The notes under the pieces: generated by a model | Databases searched by the model: none | The model's input: the letters and a program-made list of their open reading frames with translations, nothing else | What the model was told of the DNA's origin: nothing | Assembly (NCBI GenBank): GCA_025451315.1 | Contig: JANWKP010000127.1 | Location: forward strand, 1 to 48,472 | DNA length: 48,472 nt | From: Nitrososphaerales archaeon | GTDB lineage: Archaea; Thermoproteota; Nitrososphaeria; Nitrososphaerales; Nitrososphaeraceae | Direction of reading: 5' to 3' | Program-made: the position numbers and the translations under genes | In this document: piece by piece, positions 27,081 to 35,239 of the stretch | How positions within the stretch are numbered: the first letter of the stretch is position 1 | How the letters are laid out: each line of letters opens with the position of its first letter

Positions 27081-27155
27081 GGGCTCGTAGCGTAGCCAGG
27101 ATATCGCGGCGGTCTTCGGAACCGCAGGTCGTGGGATCGAAGCCCTCCGAGCCCG
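27081..27155 (+). tRNA. tRNA-Arg (anticodon TCG)
   Basis: The 75-base gene has a perfect 7-bp acceptor stem (gggctcg with cgagccc) and a D arm with GG in the loop. Its 5-bp anticodon stem (gcggt/accgc) carries loop cttcgga, so the anticodon is TCG, and the T arm is gtggg-atcgaag-ccctc. CCA is not encoded. The T stem has a T-T mismatch at its second pair and the T loop starts with A instead of T. No intron is present. Bases 27137-27155 belong to the element's attachment core. Confidence 0.93.
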
Positions 27156-27156
27156 T
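27137..27156 (+). other. Left attachment site (attL core) in tRNA-Arg
   Basis: Twenty bases from the T loop to one base past the tRNA end recur exactly at 48109-48128. In the same register the motif GGGGTTCA is also shared (27165-27172 and 48137-48144). A tRNA 3' end next to a tyrosine recombinase gene is the classic archaeal integration site. Confidence 0.85.
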
Positions 27157-27202
27157 ATTATATCGGGGTTCATATACAAGGATTGTGCAATAGTGAAAGA
27201 GA

Positions 27203-27210
27203 AAGGAGAG
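27203..27210 (+). promoter_or_regulatory. Shine-Dalgarno site of the integrase
   Basis: AAGGAGAG stands 7 bases before the ATG at 27218 and supports that start; most genes in the window lack such a site. Confidence 0.55.
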
Positions 27211-27217
27211 ACGCCTA

Positions 27218-28540
27218 ATGCCGCAAAAACTTGAAACTGTTCTGAAACATGTAGAAAAGATTAGCAATGAGGTAAATAGGCAATTGATAAAAGAATATCA
27301 CAAATATCTTGTCTCTAGAGACACTAGCACAAACTATCAGAAGGACAATATCAAGTTAGTCCATATGTTTGCTAAATTTATAGGAGATTCCAAGAGTTTG
27401 CATGATATAAAAAATCAAGAAATTATAGTCGCATTTCTTGACACACGAAGAAAAAGCAAAGAAGAGGATCCAGAACAAAGATGGACTACCACTTGGAACG
27501 ACTATCTCTGGCGATTAAAGATGTTTTACAGATGGTTATATAATCTTAAGATAAAAGGAGATGATCATCAAAAATATAATATTAGTAGTTGGATTACACC
27601 AGAATTTGTTAATATCAATAAAAAGAAAACAAAACGGTTGAGTCCATATAATGAATCTGAAATCTGGGATAGAGAAGAGTTATTATCAATTGTAAAGTAT
27701 GAGCCTTACAAAAGAAATAAGGCAATATTGACCCTCCTCTGGGACTTTAACGCTAGACCTCATGAAATAACTTTAATGCGAATTAAGAATTTGAGACTAA
27801 GAGAAAAATATGGCGAAGGTGAAGTTCCTTATGAGGCCAAAACTGGAACTGGACCTATTCTTCTCACATTTTCGTTTCCCTACGTACGTGATTGGTTAAA
27901 CGAGCATCCTTTTAGAAATGAACTCAACGCAAGGTTAGTTTGTAACCTTACAACTGGCGGACCGGTTAAACCTAATGCAATATGGGATATGATGAGGCAA
28001 TTAAAAATAAGAATAAAGAGATTATTAGATAATAATGAAATCACAGATATAAGAGAACGAGATAAACTAGAATATCTTATTAGATCAAAGAAATGGAATC
28101 CCTATTGTATTAGACACTCATCGATAACTAATGATTCTGATTATCTACCGGAGTATGCATTAAAGAAGAAAGTGCGATGGTCAATGAATTCACGTCAAGG
28201 TACTCGTTATATTAAAACAAGATTAGGTAACGAATTAAAAGAGAAAATATTACAATATAATGGAATAATAACTGACAATGAAGCTAAAAAAAAGCAGGCT
28301 ATCCTTATTTGTCCCAGATGTGAATTTGTTAATGTGATAGAAAATAAATATTGTTCAAAGTGTAGCTATCCTATAAAACCAGAAGCATACAAAGAAATTA
28401 AAATTGCAGAGGATAAAAAATTAAAACTATTAGAAGAAAAATATGCTAAAGAAATTCAGTTAGTCAGACAAGAAATGAAAGATAAATTTCAACAGATACT
28501 TGAAAGAATTGATATTAGCACTCTATCATCAATTAACTAA
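27218..28540 (+). CDS. int: Tyrosine recombinase (integrase) with C-terminal zinc ribbon
   Basis: This 440-residue protein catalyses site-specific recombination between the element and the tRNA gene. It has an N-terminal helical core-binding domain (about 20-130) and a catalytic domain with R180 in 'NARPHEI', K208 in 'EAKTGTG', R299 in 'CIRHSS', W321 and the nucleophile Y331 in 'GTRYIK'. The first His of the usual HxxR box is Tyr. After it come a zinc ribbon with C365, C368, C379 and C382 and a charged coiled coil (about 395-430). The gene is whole, unlike SSV-type integrases that are split by integration, and starts 62 bp after the tRNA. Confidence 0.92.
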   Translation: MPQKLETVLKHVEKISNEVNRQLIKEYHKYLVSRDTSTNYQKDNIKLVHMFAKFIGDSKSLHDIKNQEIIVAFLDTRRKSKEEDPEQRWTTTWNDYLWRLKMFYRWLYNLKIKGDDHQKYNISSWITPEFVNINKKKTKRLSPYNESEIWDREELLSIVKYEPYKRNKAILTLLWDFNARPHEITLMRIKNLRLREKYGEGEVPYEAKTGTGPILLTFSFPYVRDWLNEHPFRNELNARLVCNLTTGGPVKPNAIWDMMRQLKIRIKRLLDNNEITDIRERDKLEYLIRSKKWNPYCIRHSSITNDSDYLPEYALKKKVRWSMNSRQGTRYIKTRLGNELKEKILQYNGIITDNEAKKKQAILICPRCEFVNVIENKYCSKCSYPIKPEAYKEIKIAEDKKLKLLEEKYAKEIQLVRQEMKDKFQQILERIDISTLSSIN

Positions 28541-28572
28541 ATTTATTTAATTAGCGAAAATTAATTTATGGC

Positions 28573-29190
28573 CTATTGCAAGATAGCATTTACAGGTTCA
28601 CTCAACCTAGTACTTTTTTCTTTACCTATTACTTCTTGCAATATGTATAGGGATTTTTGAGTATCATCATTGTAAATTTTAACATTATCATTGTTATCAC
28701 AATAAGTTTTTGCAAAGTCATAATCAGTATGAGTTATAAAGTAATTTTTGATTCTTCTCGACGTTTTCATGAGTTCGAGTAGTACGATTGAAATTATTTC
28801 ATTATAATCTTTATCATCTAAATCCGACCATTTAAGATACGCTTGTACCGTATACCTTTTTAATATATCATAAAGAATGTGAAATAATGTTTTTATAGAT
28901 TTTCTTACAGTCTTTTCAGGTAATACTTTGATTTTCTTCGCTTTATATAAAGTAGAATATATTGATAAATCTAATTCCTCTAGTAAATTTTTGAGTAATA
29001 CACAAAATTGTCTTTCAAAATTTTCTATTTTTTTTAAGGCGTTGAACCATAGACTATTAATAAATCATTTATCTTATACTCTAGAAAATTTTTAAGATTT
29101 TTGTATCTAATTTATCGCTAAATATTTTCAGATTGTAATACTCATTATAGAGATCACTTGGATTGGTATTATTCTGTCTATTCTATCTAG
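28573..29190 (-). pseudogene. Decayed hypothetical gene beside the integrase
   Basis: A minus-strand frame stays open for about 160 codons from a stop at 28573 back to about 29056 ('KKIENFERQFCVLLKNLLEE', 'LPEKTVRKSIKTLFHILYDI', 'KTSRRIKNYFITHTDYDF'), but its only ATG is at 28770. Further upstream two other frames continue with similar composition ('KNFLEYKINDLLIVYGSTP', then 'EYYNLKIFSDKLDTKIL'). This suggests one helical, lysine-rich protein of about 195 residues broken by two frameshifts and lacking a start. I do not recognise the family. Confidence 0.5.
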
Positions 29191-29215
29191 GCTACTTTCT
29201 CATAATAAGAGTACC

Positions 29216-29223
29216 TTTATAAT
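29216..29223 (+). promoter_or_regulatory. Candidate TATA box of the serine protease gene
   Basis: tttataat is centred 28 bp before the ATG at 29248, which predicts a leaderless transcript starting at or next to the ATG. Confidence 0.4.
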
Positions 29224-29247
29224 TTTCTATTTGCATATATAACTTGT

Positions 29248-30294
29248 ATGACTAACAACCAAGACGAGAATACCAGTGAATTTAAGGCGTTTAAGTTGGA
29301 TGATTCGACACGTAGGAAACTCTCATCAGATAATTATTCCAAGTGTATAACTGTATATAACAGAATTAATAAACAATTGGTGAATGATTATCCTAACATT
29401 ACTGGAACAGGGATCAGGCTAAAAGTCACAAATGGAGAAGTTCTTGATAAACCAAGTATCCTTATCATGGTCAAGAAAAAACTATCGCTCCAGAAAATTA
29501 AAGAACTCGGGGAAAAAATTCTCCCTATAGAAATTGAAGGAGTACCAACAGATGTAGAAGAGACTGGAGAGATTATTGCTATGCAAAATGCTTCTGATCC
29601 GGAAGTGCTTCAAAATCCATCCGGTTGTATTCTCAAACCTGGTTATAAAATAAATGCTGCAGGAGGACGTGGATTTTCTGGAACACTAGGATGCTTTGTA
29701 AAGGATAGAGCAGATGGTAGTATATCATTATTAAGCAATCATCATGTAATAGGTAAGTACGGTATAGGTGATAGAATAATTCAGAATGGCGAATATATCG
29801 CTACTGTATCTAAAGATATTGAATATAATAATAATATAAACTTGGTAGATGCCGCTATAGCGAAATCTAGGAGACCAGTTGATCTTCAAATTCCCGGTAT
29901 AGGTATTCCGCATGGCATTCGACAAGTTCCATCGGTTACCGATAATTTACTGGTTAAGAAAACAGGTCAACGGACCGGATTGACAACAGGAAAAATAGCC
30001 ACTTTAGGTTTGGTATGTAACAAGCTTATTAATGTTGAGAAGGGTCCCACTCCTGTCTTAAAAAGATTTGACCAGTTATATGAGATAGAGCCGGCAGAAG
30101 GTAACAATTTTTTTTCCGATGAGGGAGACTCAGGATCTATTGTTTTAGATGCGGATAGGAATGTCCTAGGCCTTTTAATTGCAGCAAATCCTCTTAATGA
30201 CCCAACAATCCCAATTAAAAAATCATATGTATGTACTATCGAAAATGTCCTTCAGATGCTGAATATTGAGCTTCTAACAGAGGACGACTGGTAA
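29248..30294 (+). CDS. Trypsin-like serine protease, NAL1-like family
   Basis: This 348-residue protein has a complete catalytic triad: H166 in 'LLSNHHVIG', D201 in 'LVDAAIAK' and S295 in 'DEGDSGSIVL'. 'VKKTGQRTGLTTGKI' (about 237-250) is typical of the NAL1-like branch of chymotrypsin-fold proteases. Residues about 50-110 form the small alpha/beta domain that precedes the protease in this family ('GTGIRLKV', 'IEGVPTDVEETG'). There is no signal peptide, so it probably acts inside the cell or is released by another route. Its neighbours in the element suggest it may process one of the giant proteins; this is inference only. It is convergent with the LCAT-like gene. Confidence 0.88.
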   Translation: MTNNQDENTSEFKAFKLDDSTRRKLSSDNYSKCITVYNRINKQLVNDYPNITGTGIRLKVTNGEVLDKPSILIMVKKKLSLQKIKELGEKILPIEIEGVPTDVEETGEIIAMQNASDPEVLQNPSGCILKPGYKINAAGGRGFSGTLGCFVKDRADGSISLLSNHHVIGKYGIGDRIIQNGEYIATVSKDIEYNNNINLVDAAIAKSRRPVDLQIPGIGIPHGIRQVPSVTDNLLVKKTGQRTGLTTGKIATLGLVCNKLINVEKGPTPVLKRFDQLYEIEPAEGNNFFSDEGDSGSIVLDADRNVLGLLIAANPLNDPTIPIKKSYVCTIENVLQMLNIELLTEDDW

Positions 30295-30355
30295 TTCACT
30301 AAAGCCTAGGTGTCTTCTATTTAGTTGCAGAAATATTATTCGGCAGTTAATGCTT

Positions 30356-31555
30356 TTACTCGTTAATCAAATTCAAAATACAGTTTAGCGGACACTCATC
30401 CTGAATTAATTGCATATGGTCGATACCACGAAACTGTTTCGCATATTTAAGTTTTAAGCGTCCATTGGTTATTATTCCATCTAGATTATATGCACTCTTT
30501 TCAGGCACGATTCCATCTCCAATTGGGTTAAATTTAAATGATACATCTTTTGTCTGCTTAGAATACTTGACTCCAGTACCTGTTTTAAGCTCAGTTGAAT
30601 ATATAACATAGGTATTATCTAATGGAGAGGATTTTCCTAGTAAATTGTGAAAGTTTACCGCGTTTCTGACTAGTTCCTTTCTGTCTAGTTTCTCATTATT
30701 GAGAGCGAGGAAAGAAAACTTAGATTCTTCAGCAATGTAATTGCTTTTTATATTTGTTCCCTCGGAATATCCTGCGTAAGCAGGAACATCTCCTGGGCTA
30801 ATATGAAATAATGGTTCGCCTGGACTAACAACAATTATTGGTTCGCTTGGTATAATACGAACTATTGGTTCGCTATATATTAAATCTGGAAGCAACTGAT
30901 AGATTCCTGGAAGTTCATTGAATACAAACTCACCTTTTGGCATATAAAAATCTGTATTATTGCCAAAAAATGATCCCTTTCCAGACTTTAAAATAGAATA
31001 TATATTCGGACACCCATGATTGGGAGTTCCTATAAGTATCTGCTTTTTAATATTATGTGGATTAGAAGGATTCTGCCTGAGATATTCGCGAGAAAGTAAT
31101 CCGCCCATGCCATGACCCACTAAATATGTTTCACCAACGTTCTCAGTGTGCTCAATAATGAAATTTTTTAGTTTTTTTGCAGTTTCAAACAGATCTTGCC
31201 TCCAATCATAGGGATATTCAAAAAATAATCTAGCGGAGGAATCTATGCTCCCTGTTGACCAGTGATCTTCCTTCTGTAGGATTTTAAAATCATTATCCTC
31301 AAAAAATTCCCTAGTTTTATTATAGGTTACGTCTGGATAGCAGAGGCAATGGAATAGCCAATCGAATTTTATATCTAACAATTTATTTGGTTCAAGATTG
31401 ATAGAAGGATCCCTTAATTTACTAGTTTCAAAACCTCCTGAATATATAGTGCCTTCGTCACTTTCTAGAGTTGGAGCCCAGACCTTCTCAGAGCCATCAT
31501 AAAGCTCTGAACCACCTACAGTAGGAAGAAAAACAACACACTTGATCACCAACAA
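30356..31555 (-). CDS. LCAT-like alpha/beta hydrolase with substituted nucleophile
   Basis: This 399-residue protein is of the lecithin:cholesterol acyltransferase/lipase type: 'VVFLPTVGGSELYD' at the N-terminus, 'PYDWRQD' (about 115-121), then the nucleophile elbow and 'ILIGTPNHG'. The elbow reads G-H-G-M-G (147-151) where G-H-S-M-G is expected, so the catalytic serine is glycine (codon GGC). The acid and base look kept: D347 in 'GDGIVPEKSAY' and H380 in 'GIDHMQL'. Near residues 232-265 four 9-residue units follow one another ('SEPIVRIIP', 'SEPIIVVSP', 'GEPLFHISP', then a partial one). No signal peptide is present. Starts are TTG or GTG; a GGTGA site lies before them. Enzymatic activity is doubtful. 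Confidence 0.85.
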   Translation of the reverse strand: MLVIKCVVFLPTVGGSELYDGSEKVWAPTLESDEGTIYSGGFETSKLRDPSINLEPNKLLDIKFDWLFHCLCYPDVTYNKTREFFEDNDFKILQKEDHWSTGSIDSSARLFFEYPYDWRQDLFETAKKLKNFIIEHTENVGETYLVGHGMGGLLSREYLRQNPSNPHNIKKQILIGTPNHGCPNIYSILKSGKGSFFGNNTDFYMPKGEFVFNELPGIYQLLPDLIYSEPIVRIIPSEPIIVVSPGEPLFHISPGDVPAYAGYSEGTNIKSNYIAEESKFSFLALNNEKLDRKELVRNAVNFHNLLGKSSPLDNTYVIYSTELKTGTGVKYSKQTKDVSFKFNPIGDGIVPEKSAYNLDGIITNGRLKLKYAKQFRGIDHMQLIQDECPLNCILNLINE

Positions 31556-31663
31556 CTCTCACCATACAAAAATGATTTCGATATAGAAACTATCAAAAAA
31601 TTCTTTTAATTTATTTGCAGGCACATAATAGAAATGCCGAAGTCTGTCCATCTTTACTATAAC

Positions 31664-31671
31664 CTTATAAC
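31664..31671 (+). promoter_or_regulatory. Candidate TATA box of the giant-gene cluster
   Basis: cttataac is centred about 36 bp before the TTG at 31703, giving a predicted leader of roughly 10 bases. A second box (tatataaa, about 31688-31695) is too near the start to serve this gene. Confidence 0.35.
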
Positions 31672-31702
31672 AATGTATTTTTAATAATATATAAAGTGTA
31701 TA

Positions 31703-34700
31703 TTGGCTAGTCAATTCTTCTTATCAATTGTAGAACAACTGAGTTTAGCTTTTAAACCCCTAGAAGAAAGTCTAGAGAGTTCAGAAAAATTTTCCAATCT
31801 TTTGGAAAGGCATGGCTGGCGAGTAGAATCAACTTCATTTGATATAGATCAAATAAGAAATTTTTTTGATCCATCTAACACCAATGGATCTAGCTTTGAT
31901 AAACTCTCTATTCTGATCGATCAGACTATTGGATCTGATTTGGAATCTATAGTTGATATTTATCCTCAGATTCTAAGCATTCTTCAAGATATCATAAAAA
32001 ACATACAAAGCCTAGTGGTACTTAGCTCAAACCCGCCACTACATTTGCCTTTTCCATTTAATAATTCTGAGTTCTGGCAAGAATTTCCTGGTGAGCTCAT
32101 AGAAGAATTATTAATATCATATCTTGAATTTTATCAACCTTTTTTATTCTCGATCCTGCAATTTCTTGGAATAATTGAAAGAGAAAATGTAATAGTAAAT
32201 GAAACAGTTACAGGACGCATCAACTATACTAAGGCGATCCTACGCTACGATAATTTAAAGTATATTACACAACCTGAGGAGCTGCGTAAAAGGGTTTATG
32301 GATGGGGTACAGATGAATTTGATTTTGAGCTTCTTTTAAACAATCTTAGGCAGCTCATAAATTCATTCGGTAATCTAAGCGGTCTTTATATTCCATCTTC
32401 TCAACTTCTAGAGAATTATTATGCTACTACTAATACTGTTCTTCCAAGACTACAAGAACTCCGTATACCTATTTTAGGTGGCATCAATGAAGATAACGAA
32501 TTACCCTTTGATGTATCTACGCATGTTTTTCCTATTCCACGAGAGGGCGATCAAGACGGTATGCCAGTTGGAATTGTAATGCTTCTAGAAGTAGCTGGTA
32601 ATATACCGTTTGATATCTTGGATAAACTATTCAAATTGAGGATAGGAGGAGGTATTGAGACAATACGGGCCATGAAAATTGAGGCTCGTCCAGAAAATAC
32701 TAAAGTGCTATTCATGAATCCTGATATCGATAAACTAGATATACATGCATCATCTAGCCACAGATTTATCCGTCCAAAGATTCTCATAGGTTCTGAGAAT
32801 TCTCATAACATTAAAATTTTTGACCTTGGATTTGGAATTAGTCTACTAGGCACTATAGAAGATGCAGAAGTTAAAATTGCAATAAAGATACAAAAAGCTC
32901 AACTCATTATAGACAACTCTGATGCCAATATTGATTCTTTCATAAAAGATAGCTTCGGAAATAGGTCTTATACTATAGAATTTGGATGTTCATTAGTATA
33001 TTCTTCAAAACGTGGCATCCATTTTGAAGGTAATTCTGGACTTGAAACGACTATACCTGTTAATCGAACAATAGGTACGATCAAGATCGATACTTTAACT
33101 CTTGGAATAATGAACACAGATAAAGGACTTGATCTAGTTGCCGGTATAACAGGAAGCATAAAGTTTGGCCCAGTGTCAATCAGTATTGAAAAGGCAGGTG
33201 TATTCTTCATGCTAAATCATGTGACAACAAATGAAGATACACAACAAAAGATATTTGGTGATCTATTTTTGGACTTTGGTTTTAGATCACCTTCTGGATT
33301 TGGAATAACTATAGATAGTAATGGAGTAAAAGGTGGCGGATTCATTTCAAGGAAAGAATCAGAATATTCTGGTGTAATAGATCTTAATATTAGAAAGATT
33401 TCCATTCAGGCTCTCGCATTTTTGGACACAAGAGATGGCTCATTCCTTTTCGCAATTTTTTCCAATTTACGATCTCCAATTCAACTTGGAAGTGGATGGA
33501 AGATAACCAAAATAGGTGGAGTAATTGGCATAGATCGTACTGTATCACTTGGCGATATTGTATCTGGAATTAGATCTGGAATACTAGATTCAGTTCTGTT
33601 TCCAGATAACGTAATTCAAAATGCGCCTCAAATAATCAATGATTTTAAACGGGTATTTCCTACCAAATCAGGACAACATCTCATAGGTCCTGCAATAAAA
33701 ATTGTATATGGAACTCCTACACTTCTTACAGGGGATATTGCATTACTCTTAGAATTTCCAAATCCATTTCAACTCTCTGCTATTGGCAGGATTAGATCCA
33801 AGATTCCAAACGAAGAAAGTCCAGTGATACAAATCAATATCGCGATTTTGGGAGCAATTGATTTTGCAAACCTACGATTAGGTATCTATGGTTCACTATA
33901 TGATTCAAAGATCCTTGACTTTGCGCTTTCTGGTGACATGGCTATGGCTGCAAGTTGGAGCCCAGAAGAAAAGAATTTAATTTTAAGTCTCGGTGGATTT
34001 AATCCCCGATTCAAACCACCATCAAATTTTCCGCCATTTAACGCACCTCCTCTAAAAAGATTAACAATTGCTTTCTCTAGTTATGTTAGTCTACAATGCT
34101 ATGTTGCTTTGACATCAAATACATTGCAATTTGGTGCAAGAGTAGATGCTCTTTTTAAAAAAGGTAGCGCGACAATTTCCGGCTTTCTAGGCTTTGATGC
34201 ACTAGTTCAGTTTGTTCCATTATATTTCATAGTTGATGTTATAGCAGGATTTTCCGTAAAGTATAAAGGTAGATCTCTGGCTAGTATAAAGTTTTCAGGC
34301 TTCATAGAAGGACCAAATCCTATTAGAATCAAAGGTTCTGTAACATTTTCTATTTTATGGTGGGATATTTCAATAGGGGTAGATAAAACTTTTGGTATTC
34401 AGATACCTGAGCTAATATCTAGCATTGATCTCTGGCTAATACTAAGAGATACTCTAGAACAAAATGATAGTTGGATAGCAGAGCTTCCAACATGGGCTAT
34501 TGATGGCATAATTGTAAAGGGATCTTCTTCTTCTGAAGAAGAAAATGAAACAAACAATAATGGTCACGAAAGATTATTGGTTCATCCTGTAGGAACACTG
34601 AAAGTATCTCAAAGGATAGTTCCATTTAATCATACACTAACCAAATTTGGAACATCTAATCCACTAGGTAACCCTCAATTTAAAATAATCTCACTACTTG

Positions 34701-35239
34701 ATGAATCTACAAATTTAGTTACTACTCAAGATTATTTTGCGCCTGCACAATTTTCAAATTACGATAATACACAAAAACTTTCATTGAAATCATTTGATCT
34801 TATGGATTCAGGTGTTATGCTTGGTGATGGACACGTTGATATTTCTTGTCCTCTTGAATCTATATCAAAGAAACAAATGATATATGAAACAATAATGATA
34901 CCTGCACAACCAGAGCAACAAATAGCTCCTTATTTTCCTATGAAGATCCATACACAAATCTTTGAATTTTCAAGTTCTGCATATAAGACTCGATTGACAC
35001 AAAACCAAAATAATATTCAATACAAATCCAAACTACAAAAACCAGCGGTCTCTATTACTAACGAGCGATACATTATCTTAGATATTGACAAGAATCTAGT
35101 AACACCCACAGAACCAAGTTTACATGGTGAATATAGTCAGGCGCAAGCTATAAACAAGTTACAAGATTCTAAAATTAAAAATAAAAATAACTTGAAGATA
35201 TTTTCTATTTTTGAAAAACCATCGGAGATAACCACATGA
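31703..35239 (+). CDS. Giant beta-rich protein, DUF6603-like
   Basis: This 1178-residue protein opens with TTG, the only possible start before a stop. Residues 1-250 are helical. From about 260 to 940 it is a long series of amphipathic beta strands. The middle block matches what I remember of bacterial DUF6603: 'IGGVIGIDRTVSLGDIVSGI', 'GILDSVLFPDNVIQNAPQII', 'FPTKSGQHLIGPAIKIVYGT', 'YDSKILDFALSGDMAMAASW', 'LGGFNPRFKPP', 'ALTSNTLQFGARVDALF'. Residues 940-1178 are a polar tail. No signal peptide or membrane helix is seen. Such alternating strands could form an elongated groove or tube, but function is unknown. Its last 4 bases overlap the next gene (ATGA), implying coupled translation. Confidence 0.85.
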   Translation: MASQFFLSIVEQLSLAFKPLEESLESSEKFSNLLERHGWRVESTSFDIDQIRNFFDPSNTNGSSFDKLSILIDQTIGSDLESIVDIYPQILSILQDIIKNIQSLVVLSSNPPLHLPFPFNNSEFWQEFPGELIEELLISYLEFYQPFLFSILQFLGIIERENVIVNETVTGRINYTKAILRYDNLKYITQPEELRKRVYGWGTDEFDFELLLNNLRQLINSFGNLSGLYIPSSQLLENYYATTNTVLPRLQELRIPILGGINEDNELPFDVSTHVFPIPREGDQDGMPVGIVMLLEVAGNIPFDILDKLFKLRIGGGIETIRAMKIEARPENTKVLFMNPDIDKLDIHASSSHRFIRPKILIGSENSHNIKIFDLGFGISLLGTIEDAEVKIAIKIQKAQLIIDNSDANIDSFIKDSFGNRSYTIEFGCSLVYSSKRGIHFEGNSGLETTIPVNRTIGTIKIDTLTLGIMNTDKGLDLVAGITGSIKFGPVSISIEKAGVFFMLNHVTTNEDTQQKIFGDLFLDFGFRSPSGFGITIDSNGVKGGGFISRKESEYSGVIDLNIRKISIQALAFLDTRDGSFLFAIFSNLRSPIQLGSGWKITKIGGVIGIDRTVSLGDIVSGIRSGILDSVLFPDNVIQNAPQIINDFKRVFPTKSGQHLIGPAIKIVYGTPTLLTGDIALLLEFPNPFQLSAIGRIRSKIPNEESPVIQINIAILGAIDFANLRLGIYGSLYDSKILDFALSGDMAMAASWSPEEKNLILSLGGFNPRFKPPSNFPPFNAPPLKRLTIAFSSYVSLQCYVALTSNTLQFGARVDALFKKGSATISGFLGFDALVQFVPLYFIVDVIAGFSVKYKGRSLASIKFSGFIEGPNPIRIKGSVTFSILWWDISIGVDKTFGIQIPELISSIDLWLILRDTLEQNDSWIAELPTWAIDGIIVKGSSSSEEENETNNNGHERLLVHPVGTLKVSQRIVPFNHTLTKFGTSNPLGNPQFKIISLLDESTNLVTTQDYFAPAQFSNYDNTQKLSLKSFDLMDSGVMLGDGHVDISCPLESISKKQMIYETIMIPAQPEQQIAPYFPMKIHTQIFEFSSSAYKTRLTQNQNNIQYKSKLQKPAVSITNERYIILDIDKNLVTPTEPSLHGEYSQAQAINKLQDSKIKNKNNLKIFSIFEKPSEITT

